DNA of 64,000 bases from Ureibacillus chungkukjangi. GTDB lineage: Bacteria; Bacillota; Bacilli; Bacillales_A; Planococcaceae. Each line of letters opens with the position of its first letter. Position 1 is the stretch's first letter. Under the pieces are notes generated by a model, which saw only the letters and a program-made list of their open reading frames with translations, had not been told where the DNA came from and ran no database searches. Position numbers and translations under genes: made by a program. The stretch is from NCBI RefSeq assembly GCF_003217295.1, contig NZ_QJTJ01000002.1, positions 186,001-250,000 on the forward strand, written 5' to 3'. Shown one piece after another: positions 1-7,903 of the stretch.

Positions 1-2
1 GA

Positions 3-134
3 CAAAACATGATGCAATTTCTAATCAGATACTTTGGTGTGGATCCAAAGCAGCTTGTTAACATTAGCGATCGCATGCTTGAAGCGACTTATGATTTTGC
101 CTACAGAAGAACTGAAATGGAATGTGATTTTTAA
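3..134 (+). CDS. C-terminal fragment of an unidentified protein
   Basis: An open frame enters from the left edge and runs 43 codons to a TAA stop. The visible residues are mostly polar and include a GVDPKQLVNISDRMLEATYDF stretch, shortened here to its start GVDPKQL. The start lies outside the window, so the family cannot be named. The next gene follows 98 bp later with its own ribosome site, so the two may or may not share a transcript. It could be a chance frame at the window edge. Confidence 0.45.
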   Translation, partial: QNMMQFLIRYFGVDPKQLVNISDRMLEATYDFAYRRTEMECDF

Positions 135-232
135 TTTAAAACCACAAGGCTATTAAAATAATCTGCTAAACTTTAAAAATATATGGAATATTATGTTAAG
201 ATTAGTAGCGATTATTTAATAGGAGGCCAGTT

Positions 233-421
233 ATGCTATTTTTTATCTTTATTAGTTTTTACTTCACACCTATATTAGCGATTATTTTTTGTCTGAATTT
301 AGTAGCAATCTTAAAGAAAATTAAAAGTGAACAACCTACTGCCAAAAATACATTTTGGTTAACAACATCCTTCGTCTTAATGGCATGGAGTATCGCATTC
401 TCATCCTACGGTGGCCTTTAA
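233..421 (+). CDS. small two-helix membrane protein, function unknown
   Basis: A 62-residue protein preceded by a strong AGGAGG site 8 bp before the ATG. Residues 1-26 form one hydrophobic segment and residues about 42-58 a second, joined by a short basic loop (KKIKSEQ), so it should sit in the cytoplasmic membrane with the loop probably inside. No family is recognised. A hairpin followed by T-rich sequence lies just downstream, so it looks like a complete short transcription unit. Small proteins of this type are common in Bacillales and mostly uncharacterised. Confidence 0.6.
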   Translation: MLFFIFISFYFTPILAIIFCLNLVAILKKIKSEQPTAKNTFWLTTSFVLMAWSIAFSSYGGL

Positions 422-435
422 GGCTTAAAATACTG

Positions 436-480
436 ATAAAACGCTTGGAGTTGAGCTTATCCTCCAAACGCTTTTTGTTT
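436..480 (+). terminator. probable intrinsic terminator
   Basis: Imperfect stem (arms 438-450 and 461-474, two mismatches) followed by TTTTTGTTT, 17 bp after the stop of the small membrane protein. Confidence 0.55.
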
Positions 481-541
481 CCTATCGAATGGATACTTAT
501 AGGATAAGAATAGGCCTTCCACAGGTAGCCCAATGGGATTC

Positions 542-1099
542 TTACAATGATTCAGCAATCAAAACAATCTCTTTAATAACGGCTTCCATCTCTGCACTGT
601 TTTTTATGACAAACAAACGATCCGCCTCACCATCGATTGGAGGTGAGGCACTTTTTGATGCTTGCTGCCGCTTTAGTACTTCCTCAAAAGTAGTTGCAGC
701 TCCTCTGAAAATATTGGTGCCTCGCTTACTTTCAGTCACTCGTTTTAATAGAACCTCATCCGGGATATCCAGATGAACTAGAATACGATAAAAATCATTT
801 TTCTGAAATAACTCTTCTAGTAAATATTCGCGATCCTTTCGACTTCGATTAGAGTTGCAGATAATAATGTGAAGATCTGTATGTTCTTTTGCATAGTAGA
901 CGATTTGCTTTGATAGAGCGTGCTTTAGCGTATTCGGCCCTTGGTTGGGCTGAAGCTTCTTATAATATGTATTGATAAATTCAGCCTGATTGTCTTGATC
1001 CATCACAAAGGAATTAGTCAGCTGTTTTTCTAAAGCTTGTGCAAAAGTCGTTTTGCCGCTATGTGTTTTCCCTATCGTAATAATCGCAAGCCTTTGCAT
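542..1099 (-). CDS. P-loop nucleotide kinase-like ATPase (AAA_33 / zeta-like)
   Basis: A 185-residue single-domain P-loop protein. The Walker A motif GKTHSGKTT is at residues 10-18, right after the first beta strand, and a Walker B-like strand (HIIICNSN) is near residue 100. Size and layout fit the AAA_33 group of small ATPases, which includes polynucleotide and metabolite kinases and zeta-toxin-like enzymes. The substrate cannot be read from the sequence. The gene ends a run of minus-strand genes and starts 41 bp after the DUF6176 gene stop. No antitoxin-like partner is visible, so a toxin role is not supported. Confidence 0.75.
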   Translation of the reverse strand: MQRLAIITIGKTHSGKTTFAQALEKQLTNSFVMDQDNQAEFINTYYKKLQPNQGPNTLKHALSKQIVYYAKEHTDLHIIICNSNRSRKDREYLLEELFQKNDFYRILVHLDIPDEVLLKRVTESKRGTNIFRGAATTFEEVLKRQQASKSASPPIDGEADRLFVIKNSAEMEAVIKEIVLIAESL

Positions 1100-1140
1100 A
1101 ACCTCAACTCCATTACTTGTTTCATGCTTAAATGCCGCCC

Positions 1141-1485
1141 TTATTTCATCGAAGCTTTTACTTTGTTTGGTATCATCACTACCTCAGTTTTTAAATCAAC
1201 TGGACGATATGTTTTATCAATGCATTCATCCCAATACTCCAGATGCTTCTTGTCAATCCAGTGTTCGGATGCTTCTACTTCTACTCCCCCTGTGCCTTGG
1301 ACTGAATACCAATATAGAAACTCGTCCCCATTTAAGACTTCTCGAAAGATGGTTTCAACAAACATCTTCTCACCTTCTAACGTAACCAATACATCGTCCA
1401 AATGCTCGTTTAAGAAGGCTAACCATTCATTTACTCGCTCTGTTTTTCCTTGCTTCACTCGAAATCTAGTACATTCAATATTCAT
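1141..1485 (-). CDS. DUF6176 family protein
   Basis: A 114-residue soluble protein. The pattern of N-terminal ECTRFRVKQGK, then WLAFLNEHLDDVLVTLEGEK and FREVLNG matches my recollection of the DUF6176 family of Bacillales, whose function is unknown. The length is typical for the family and no catalytic motif stands out. It lies between a small membrane protein upstream (32 bp away) and a P-loop kinase-like gene downstream (41 bp away), all on the minus strand, so the three may be cotranscribed. Family assignment is by recall, not by search. Confidence 0.7.
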   Translation of the reverse strand: MNIECTRFRVKQGKTERVNEWLAFLNEHLDDVLVTLEGEKMFVETIFREVLNGDEFLYWYSVQGTGGVEVEASEHWIDKKHLEYWDECIDKTYRPVDLKTEVVMIPNKVKASMK

Positions 1486-1517
1486 AAAAGCACATCCAAT
1501 TCTTTAATAGTTTGCTA

Positions 1518-1823
1518 CTATCCCCACCACCAAATCAAAACAAATAACGACCAACAGATTGTAAGTAAGCTTACGAAGCAACCCATAACATAGAGATATG
1601 TCATTAGACTCATATCCACAAGCCGTTGCTTTCTGTAGTACCGAGCAACCAAAACAAAATATATAATATATAAAACTAGACTTAAGATGGTTACAACCGC
1701 TAAGTAAAATATCGGTGCTGCTTCAATCAAATTTTCATTTAAAAAATAGGCCATATTCTGACCGAATATTCCAATAATGGTTGCTATAGCAAAGCTCCCT
1801 AATAGCATCACATGATTCTTCAC
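1518..1823 (-). CDS. small integral membrane protein, function unknown
   Basis: A 101-residue protein with three hydrophobic segments at roughly residues 5-28, 37-60 and 76-100, separated by short charged loops (RYYRKQR near 63-69). It starts at an ATG with a GGGAGGAG site a few bases upstream. No conserved family is recognised. It is the first of three closely spaced minus-strand genes (this gene, DUF6176, P-loop ATPase). Confidence 0.65.
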   Translation of the reverse strand: MKNHVMLLGSFAIATIIGIFGQNMAYFLNENLIEAAPIFYLAVVTILSLVLYIIYFVLVARYYRKQRLVDMSLMTYLYVMGCFVSLLTICWSLFVLIWWWG

Positions 1824-1885
1824 AAAAAACTCCTCCCTTAATTATACAATATTACGCTTTCTAATAGGAAAAAGTTTCCTGAAAT

Positions 1886-1912
1886 GAGAAAAGGCCTCCA
1901 AAATTGGAGACC
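1886..1912 (-). terminator. intrinsic terminator (minus strand)
   Basis: Stem 1893-1899 / 1906-1912 (7 bp with one G-U pair) whose minus-strand transcript continues into TTTTCTC. It lies 17 bp beyond the stop of the possible 49-residue ORF at 1929-2078. Confidence 0.6.
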
Positions 1913-1928
1913 CCTCTTCTAATCCTTG

Positions 1929-2078
1929 CTACCGCATGTAAACCATCGCTACGTCTGGTGTTGATATCTGAATAGTTTGAGCCTGTGGTCGCGGCGGCAA
2001 CTTAGGCTCTATAAACATTGTTGAATAATATGCATCTGAAATAGTAACAAAGTAGGCTAAAAATAATAGCTTTTTCAG
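1929..2078 (-). CDS. possible 49-residue secreted or membrane peptide with a CTG start
   Basis: An open frame of 50 codons on the minus strand begins with CTG-AAA-AAG and reads LKKLLFLAYFVT, like a short signal or anchor segment, followed by a proline- and glutamine-rich tail (PKLPPRPQAQ). A stop codon directly precedes the CTG, so only CTG, or the internal ATG at residue 18, could initiate. No good ribosome site is seen. A minus-strand terminator follows the stop, which supports a real transcript. It may instead be the relic of a decayed gene. Confidence 0.3.
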   Translation of the reverse strand: MKKLLFLAYFVTISDAYYSTMFIEPKLPPRPQAQTIQISTPDVAMVYMR

Positions 2079-2220
2079 TCAATAATCCAAAGTAAAATCT
2101 TTTCTCCCTCTTACACATAAACTTCGGTGAAATCCTACCGTGATTGTACATATAATATATACGCTTGATAGCTGAATAAGTTTCAAAAAAGGTCTATTTA
2201 ATCACTGTCTGAGTGTCTCC

Positions 2221-3786
2221 TTAATCTTCTCTGTAAACCGTCACTCGATTCTTCCCTGCCTGCTTTGATTGATAAAGGGCTTTGTCTGCTCTTTCGATAA
2301 TAGCCTTTGGTGTGTCGTCATTTGGTTGATGAGCTGTCAAGCCAAGGGATACTGTGATTGGTTTTCCAGTCGGGCTTTCGGTGCTGGCAATTTTCAATCT
2401 AAAATGTTCTGCCATGCTTCTAGCTTTTTCCGCCTCTTTCCCTTTCAGCAATATCCCAAATTCTTCTCCACCATATCTAAAACAAAGGTCTCCTTCTCTC
2501 GAAAAACTAATGAGGATGGAGGTTAAAAATTTAAGAACATCATCCCCTACTAGATGTCCATAGGTGTCATTGATTTGCTTGAAATTATCAATATCCAGCA
2601 TAACAAGGGAGAACGGCTGCTTTTGCTCCATCCATTCATTGATAACGATATCGAAAGCTTTTCGATTCGCTACACCGGTTAATCCATCCAGTTGAATCTC
2701 TTGATTTAGCTTCAATAATTGAATTCGCATTCGCCGGTAGAGTTGATTGATTTCGTAAATATTGGAATTAATGATTAGCTCATCATTTGGATGATTTAAT
2801 TTATTAGTAGTTATTAACCGTTCTGAGTACTCCGCCAATCGTGTTAATGGCTTGGTTAATTGCTTTACTAGAAACATTGCAATCACTAAAATTATGAGCA
2901 AAATCAGCGTTGACTGTGTAATGATTTTAAAAACTAGATTATTTAAGGGTCCATGGATGATTGACGTAGGAGTAAGTAAAATCACACCCCAGCCTAAATT
3001 TTCAATATATGAATACCCTGCAAAATACTCATTACCTGCTTCATCTGTTACTTGATAGCCACTTTCCCCACCTCTTACAGCCTTCACAATTGAATTTCCA
3101 CTAACATTTTCATAAACTTTATTGGTATCTGGATGGCAGATAATTCGCCCATTTTGATCGACTGCATAGACAAAAGAACCGTCATTATATTTGTTGGAGC
3201 TTAAAACGGTTTTAATAGCATTTTCATTCTCTAAATAGATTGTCCCTACCATCATTCCTTCAAATATGCCATGCTTATTTAATAATGGTGCTGTAATGAG
3301 AATTAGTACTGTTCCCGAAGTTGTGATATATGGTTCAGTGATAAACGGCTTTTTAGTTGTTAAAGATTTCTCAACCACATCCGGATTGATTTTTCTGCCT
3401 GCCTGTATTATTACGGACGTTTCCCTCTCTTTGAAATCAATTGTTTCTGGACTCATTAGCTGGATAACGCCATTTTCGTCGGTAATGAAGATGGAATTAA
3501 AGTGCCCGTTTTCAGATTCCTTTAGGATATCTAACTGGTTTTGGTCAAAATGTGGCGATTTGGAGAGCTCAGCCATGGCAATAATAGTATGCTGTAAATC
3601 AATTGTTACATATTGAATCCCTTCAGCTATTTTATTACTGTAATTGTAATTACTCTCGAGATAATTCGTTGCTAAGGAGTTTTTTAGTGCATTGGTGGAA
3701 GAAACTAATTCGATTACAGTAGCAATCATCACAGCAATGACAACCAAAATACTGATAGCAACATTGAGTTTTATTTCCTTTTTCAT
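2221..3786 (-). CDS. Cache-domain diguanylate cyclase
   Basis: A 521-residue membrane enzyme predicted to make cyclic di-GMP from two GTP. A first membrane helix (about 7-29) is followed by an extracytoplasmic double-Cache-like sensor region (about 30-280, with YITTSGTVLILITAPL), a second helix (about 288-310), a HAMP-like linker and a C-terminal GGDEF domain. The active-site motif GGEEF is at 439-443. RxxD (REGD) lies five residues before it, so the product-inhibition I-site appears intact. The ligand is unknown; Cache domains usually bind small metabolites. It stands alone on the minus strand, so it likely acts as an independent sensor. Confidence 0.93.
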   Translation of the reverse strand: MKKEIKLNVAISILVVIAVMIATVIELVSSTNALKNSLATNYLESNYNYSNKIAEGIQYVTIDLQHTIIAMAELSKSPHFDQNQLDILKESENGHFNSIFITDENGVIQLMSPETIDFKERETSVIIQAGRKINPDVVEKSLTTKKPFITEPYITTSGTVLILITAPLLNKHGIFEGMMVGTIYLENENAIKTVLSSNKYNDGSFVYAVDQNGRIICHPDTNKVYENVSGNSIVKAVRGGESGYQVTDEAGNEYFAGYSYIENLGWGVILLTPTSIIHGPLNNLVFKIITQSTLILLIILVIAMFLVKQLTKPLTRLAEYSERLITTNKLNHPNDELIINSNIYEINQLYRRMRIQLLKLNQEIQLDGLTGVANRKAFDIVINEWMEQKQPFSLVMLDIDNFKQINDTYGHLVGDDVLKFLTSILISFSREGDLCFRYGGEEFGILLKGKEAEKARSMAEHFRLKIASTESPTGKPITVSLGLTAHQPNDDTPKAIIERADKALYQSKQAGKNRVTVYRED

Positions 3787-3883
3787 GATTTAATCTCTCT
3801 CATTTTTTAGTTATTCTTGTTCAAATAGGCTACCATACAGACAAAATAATAGGAAGTAATATGAGGAGAGTTTGGAGAACCCT

Positions 3884-3923
3884 AAAAAAGCAGCGCCTCC
3901 CATGGGGTTTGCGCTACTTTTTT
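3884..3923. terminator. bidirectional terminator
   Basis: A 13-bp stem (3884-3896 / 3911-3923, one mismatch) flanked by A- and T-runs on either side. It ends the stress gene at 3939 on the minus strand. Confidence 0.8.
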
Positions 3924-3938
3924 GAAGATAATTTTAAA

Positions 3939-4343
3939 CTAATAGTAGTCACGGCGATTTAAATAAATATGCTCAGCTTTAAGATCGGCCTCAACTGTTT
4001 TCGTTTCTAAATAATCCATGGTTTCATCGTCTGCATAAATCAGGATACCACCGCTTTCAACGACCTCTTTATAATGATCGAGCTCTGCTTCTGGTATATC
4101 TCTTCCCTTTAGTCCTTCTATAACAGCATCATCACCCGTGAAAAGCGACTTAAATTTGTCCACCATATTCCCCGGTCGATGCATATCCACATCGGCATCC
4201 CATTTCAGGATTGTAAAGTCATCTAAATTTTTACCTACTAAATGTATTTGACCCATCGGAGTTCCACCAGTCTTCAATCTCTCGATAATTCCCATGGCTT
4301 CGTCAACCGTATAAGCCACCTCAATCTTGTTCGATGAATACAT
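3939..4343 (-). CDS. general stress protein, YflT/GSP17M family (paralogue 1)
   Basis: A 134-residue soluble protein of the YflT family (Pfam name Heat induced stress protein YflT). It begins with the family pattern of an N-terminal beta strand followed by EAMGIIERLKTGG, then DDFTILKWDADVD and FKSLFTGDDAV, ending in a GGILIYADDE strand. The two other copies in this window share all these blocks. In Bacillus subtilis, proteins of this type are sigma-B-dependent; their biochemical role is unknown. A matching sigma-B-type promoter is at 4379-4403 and a bidirectional terminator follows, so it is a monocistronic stress gene. Confidence 0.85.
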   Translation of the reverse strand: MYSSNKIEVAYTVDEAMGIIERLKTGGTPMGQIHLVGKNLDDFTILKWDADVDMHRPGNMVDKFKSLFTGDDAVIEGLKGRDIPEAELDHYKEVVESGGILIYADDETMDYLETKTVEADLKAEHIYLNRRDYY

Positions 4344-4378
4344 GCCTGAATCCCTCCTTTTACTAGTCTATTAACTTA

Positions 4379-4403
4379 CTACCCAATTTGTGATTTTTCA
4401 AAC
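4379..4403 (-). promoter_or_regulatory. sigma-B-type promoter of stress gene 1
   Basis: Read on the minus strand: GTTTGA, 13 bp, GGGTAG, about 35 bp before the gene start. This is close to the sigma-B consensus GTTTAA-N12-15-GGGTAT. Confidence 0.7.
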
Positions 4404-4414
4404 CTGTTCAATTT

Positions 4415-4452
4415 GAAAAAGAGACGCCAACCCCCTCTGGGATCAACGCCTC
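4415..4452 (-). terminator. probable terminator after stress gene 2
   Basis: Stem 4421-4426 / 4447-4452 (6 bp, one G-U) with TTTTTC following on the minus strand. It lies between the end of stress gene 2 and the promoter of stress gene 1. A second short inverted repeat (GAGCC-N7-GGCTC) is at about 4507-4525. Confidence 0.5.
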
Positions 4453-4535
4453 CTTTTATATCAATAAAGGCTTCAGCCCTCATTAATGAATTTGGTTGCT
4501 TCTATTAGAGCCTAATTCCGGCTCTTTTAATATTT

Positions 4536-4952
4536 TTAAATTAATGGGTTACGATCATTTGAGTACGTATCCATGCCTGTATTCAGGTCACGTTCTACAA
4601 CTGTCGTATCCATATAGTCATCTCGATAAATTAGCACTCCGCCGTTTTCAACCACTTCTTTATAGTGAAGAAGCTGACTTTCTGGTAAATCCGCATCTCG
4701 TAAGCCTTCCATCACGGCATCTTCACCAGTAAAGAGCGATTTAAATTTGTCTGCGAAGTTGCCGGCATTGTGGACATCCACATCGGCATCCCATTTTAAA
4801 TCTGCAAATCCAGATAAATCTTTCCCGATAATATTAATTTGACCCCTCGGAATTCCATCATTTTTCAATCTGTCAATAATCGCCATTGCTTCATTTCTAC
4901 TGTGAGCAACTTCAATATTGTAATTGCTTTCGTTCATATTGTTTGAATACAT
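4536..4952 (-). CDS. general stress protein, YflT/GSP17M family (paralogue 2)
   Basis: A 138-residue paralogue of the neighbouring stress protein. It carries the same blocks: EAMAIIDRLKNDGIPRGQI, FADLKWDADVDVHNAG, FKSLFTGEDAVMEGL and GGVLIYRDD, with an asparagine-rich N terminus and a divergent C-terminal tail (NTGMDTYSNDRN). An AGGAGG site precedes the ATG, and a near-perfect sigma-B promoter lies at 4988-5012. The adjacent paralogues suggest tandem duplication; the third copy is separated from this one only by the 52-bp repeat array. Function beyond stress induction is unknown. Confidence 0.85.
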   Translation of the reverse strand: MYSNNMNESNYNIEVAHSRNEAMAIIDRLKNDGIPRGQINIIGKDLSGFADLKWDADVDVHNAGNFADKFKSLFTGEDAVMEGLRDADLPESQLLHYKEVVENGGVLIYRDDYMDTTVVERDLNTGMDTYSNDRNPLI

Positions 4953-4987
4953 GTCTGAATTCCTCCTTTTAATAGGTTATTAGTTTT

Positions 4988-5012
4988 ATACCCTGGAGGG
5001 ATGGGGGTAAAC
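4988..5012 (-). promoter_or_regulatory. sigma-B promoter of stress gene 2
   Basis: Read on the minus strand: GTTTAC, 13 bp, GGGTAT, about 36 bp before the ATG. The -10 element matches the sigma-B consensus exactly and the -35 differs at one base. Confidence 0.8.
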
Positions 5013-5064
5013 ATTTTTTATGGTGGTAGTTGAGGGGTGTGGTAGGGTTCGAACTGGCGGAATG

Positions 5065-6495
5065 GGCTTTGGAGGAGTTGATGAATGCCAGTTTTCCTTT
5101 TGCATTTATCCCAAGTGGCTTTCATCACTTCGATGAACGCCATTTCCTCTCATGCTTTTTCCAAAAGTGGCTTTCATTCTCCTGATGAACGCCATTTCCT
5201 CTCTTGCTTTTCTCCAAAGTGGCTTTCATTCACTTGATGAACGCCATTTCCTCTCTTGCTTTTCTCCAAAGTGGCTTTCATTCACCTGATGAACGCCATT
5301 TCCTCTCTTGCTTTTCTCCAAAGTGGCTTTCATTCCATCGATGAACGCCATTTCCTCTCTTGCATTTTCCAAAAGTGGCTTTCATTCACCTTATGAACGC
5401 CATTTCCTCTCGTGCATTTATCCAAAGTGGCTTTCATCACTTCGATGACCGCCATTCCCTCTCTTGCATTTTCCAAAAGTGGCTTTCATCACTCCTATGA
5501 ATGCCAGTTTCACTTATGCTTTTATCCAAAGTGGCTTTCATCACTCCTATGAACGCCACTTTCCCTCATGCATTTTCCCAAAGTGGCTTTCATTCACCTG
5601 TTGAACTCCATTTCACCTCATGCATTTATCCAAAACGGCTTTCATTCCACTTATGAACGCCATTTCCTCTCGCGCATTTATCCAAAGTGGCTTTCATTCC
5701 ACTTATGAACGCCATTTCCTCTCGTGCATTTATCCAAAGTGGCTTTCATTCCATCGATGAATCCCATTTCCTCTCATGCATTTTCCAAAAGTGGCTTTCA
5801 TCACTTCGATGAACGCCATTTCCTCTCTTGCTTTTCTTCAAAGTGGCTTTCATTCACCTTATGAATGCCAGTTTCCCTCATGCTTTTATCCAAAGTGGCT
5901 TTCATCACTCTTATGAATGCCAGTTTCACTTATACTTTTCTCCAAAGTGGCTTTCATTCCACTTATGAACGCCATTTCCTCTCGCACTTTTATCCAAAGT
6001 GGCTTTCATTCCATCGATGAACGCCATTTCCTCTCTTGCTTTTCTCCAAAGTGGCTTTCATTCACCTGATGAATGCCAGTTTCCCTCATGCATTTTCCCA
6101 AAGTGGCTTTCATCACTCCTATGAATGCCAGTTTCCCTCATGCTTTTATCCAAAGTGGCTTTCATTCCACTTATGAACGCCATTTCCTCTCACGCTTTTC
6201 TCCAAAGTGGCTTTCATTCCATCGATGAATCCCATTTCCTCTCATGCATTTTCCAAAAGGGGCTTTCATTCCACTTATGAATGCCATTTCCTCTCTTGCT
6301 TTTCTCCAAAGTGACTTTCATTCACCTGATGAATGCCAGTTTCACTTATACTTTTCTCCAAAGTGGCTTTCATTCCACCGATGAACGCCATTTCCTCTCG
6401 CGCATTTTTCCAAAGTGGCTTTCATCACTTCGATGACCGCCATTCCCTCACGAACTCATCACTAAACTGGCTTTCATCCCATGACCGCTTATTCT
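5065..6495. repeat. 28-unit tandem array of hairpin repeats, exact 52-bp period
   Basis: The core GGCTTTCAT (or a close variant) begins at 5065, 5117, 5169, 5221 and every 52 bp thereafter to 6469, with no single-base drift over 27 steps. The first unit (5065) is degenerate and the last (6469) is truncated. In each unit GGCTTTCAT, about 7 variable bases and ATGAACGCC form an imperfect stem-loop, followed by a pyrimidine-rich linker (TTTCCTCTC, TGCTTTT or TGCATTTA, CCAAAG). Units differ by substitutions, not by indels. The 52-bp period is not a multiple of three, so it does not encode a repeat protein. It fills the gap between stress genes 3 and 2. Confidence 0.95.
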
Positions 6496-6525
6496 TCCTC
6501 TTCTTCATCCTTCAAACGACTTTCT

Positions 6526-6969
6526 TTAAGTTCGATTCTCATATCCAGTACCATCATCATAGGTAGTCGGATCATCAATAACATTTGGATCACGCTCCAT
6601 TTCCTTTACGATTTTGGTTGTGTGCAGGTATTCGTCTGTATAGATCAGGACGCCCCCGCTGTCTATAATTTCTTTAAATTGTTGCAGCTTGTCTTCAGGT
6701 AGCTTTGAATGCTTTAACCCTTCAATTTCGGCGTCTTCTCCGGTGAAGAAGGATTTGATTTTGTCCCCTGGATTTCCTATTCGGTGGAGATTGATCTCGG
6801 CATCCCATTTCAAATTCGCAAATTCATATAATTCCTTGCCTACTACATGAATATCGCCCTTTGGAATACCATCTGCCTTCAAACGTTCGATAATTGCCAT
6901 TGCCTCTTGTTTTTCAAAGGTCACTGCTATATTGGCTCTGCCTGGTGTTCCATTATCTATTGGATACAT
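6526..6969 (-). CDS. general stress protein, YflT/GSP17M family (paralogue 3)
   Basis: A 147-residue third paralogue with EAMAIIERLKADGIPKGDI, FANLKWDAEINLHRIG, IKSFFTGEDAEIEGL and GGVLIYTDEY. The C terminus (ERDPNVIDDPTTYDDG) is longer and more acidic than in the other two copies. A GAGGAGG site precedes the ATG and a sigma-B-type promoter is at 7001-7026. No clear terminator lies between its stop and the 52-bp array, so read-through transcripts would carry the array as a long 3' untranslated region. Molecular role unknown. Confidence 0.85.
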   Translation of the reverse strand: MYPIDNGTPGRANIAVTFEKQEAMAIIERLKADGIPKGDIHVVGKELYEFANLKWDAEINLHRIGNPGDKIKSFFTGEDAEIEGLKHSKLPEDKLQQFKEIIDSGGVLIYTDEYLHTTKIVKEMERDPNVIDDPTTYDDGTGYENRT

Positions 6970-7000
6970 GTCGACTCCTCCTCATTTAAATTAGTAATTT

Positions 7001-7026
7001 GTACCCTGAGGAATCGTCAAATAAAC
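7001..7026 (-). promoter_or_regulatory. sigma-B-type promoter of stress gene 3
   Basis: Read on the minus strand: GTTTAT, 14 bp, GGGTAC, about 32 bp before the ATG. Same class as the promoters of the other two paralogues. Confidence 0.7.
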
Positions 7027-7061
7027 ATAAAAAACTGCTGGATACTTACCATCCAGCAGTT
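7027..7061 (-). terminator. intrinsic terminator of the catabolic operon
   Basis: A perfect 11-bp stem (7033-7043 / 7051-7061) followed on the minus strand by TTTTTTATG, 10 bp after the IclR-type gene stop. Confidence 0.9.
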
Positions 7062-7070
7062 AAAGGAATC

Positions 7071-7847
7071 CTATTTCATCGAAAGCTGTCTTTCAATTTC
7101 TCTTTTGGCTTCTAATATATATTCGGCATACATTTCTGTTTGTTCATCCTTGAAACGGACGTCCGGAATAATGATGGCGATGGAGGCAATGGGTCTGCCA
7201 AGAGAAATAATTGGTGTGCTTATTGAGCATGCCCCGATAATTCTTTCGCTCTTTGTTGTCACATAGCCCTGAAGACGAATTTGCTCTAGTTCAGCGAGGA
7301 GCTTCTCCCGATCAACCACCGTGGATTTTGTAATCGGAACTCTTTTCACTCGGTCTAGATATTCCTCAATTTCCGCTTGTGGAAGATATGCGAGCAAAGC
7401 CTTTGCCGAAGCTCCTGCATATAAAGGAGAGGTATCTCCTACCTGATTTCGAGCTGTTAGTGAATGGACACTTTCATAATTCAGGATGCATCTCCGTTGG
7501 TCGCCATCAAAAATGCTCATCGAAACACTTTCGCCGATTTTCTCGCTTAACGCTTTTAAAATTGGTTCAGCAACAGCTAAAATCGTCGACTCCTGCTCCA
7601 CCAGCTTGCCGAGATAAAATAACGATAGCCCTAGCTGATACTGTTTCGTTCTTTCATCTTTAATAAGAAACCCTTCATGTACCAGTGTTGCGACGAATCG
7701 TTGAAGACTGGAGATTCCTATGCCTGTCATTTTGTTCAGGTCCGTTAATGTAAGCTTCGGCTCTTCCCTTGTGAACGCCCGTAATATTAAAACTGTTTTT
7801 TGAACTGTATTCATCAAATAATTTTTTTCAAATGTTGTTTGATCCAT
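7071..7847 (-). CDS. IclR-family transcriptional regulator
   Basis: A 258-residue regulator. The N-terminal winged helix-turn-helix (about 10-75) carries the family pattern LTDLNKMTGIGISSLQRFVATL. The C-terminal effector domain (about 80-255) shows ILNYESVHSLTARNQVGDTSPLYAGASAKALLAYL and, near residue 205, ERIIGACSISTPI. IclR proteins control degradation operons in response to an aromatic or organic-acid ligand. It is the last gene of the minus-strand operon 7071-15089, 56 bp after the CoA-transferase, which suggests it regulates that operon and itself. The ligand is not identifiable. Confidence 0.92.
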   Translation of the reverse strand: MDQTTFEKNYLMNTVQKTVLILRAFTREEPKLTLTDLNKMTGIGISSLQRFVATLVHEGFLIKDERTKQYQLGLSLFYLGKLVEQESTILAVAEPILKALSEKIGESVSMSIFDGDQRRCILNYESVHSLTARNQVGDTSPLYAGASAKALLAYLPQAEIEEYLDRVKRVPITKSTVVDREKLLAELEQIRLQGYVTTKSERIIGACSISTPIISLGRPIASIAIIIPDVRFKDEQTEMYAEYILEAKREIERQLSMK

Positions 7848-7903
7848 GCAGCATCCCCCTTACAACCATAATAGCAAACCCCTCTATTTTTCGTTAAGTA
7901 GTT

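Noticed and set aside
542-1099. Zeta toxin of a type II toxin-antitoxin pair
   Set aside because: A P-loop kinase fold alone is not enough, and no epsilon-type antitoxin gene is adjacent.
5065-6495. CRISPR array
   Set aside because: Repeats and intervening bases are both partly conserved, units are degenerate hairpins, there are no unique spacers and no cas genes.
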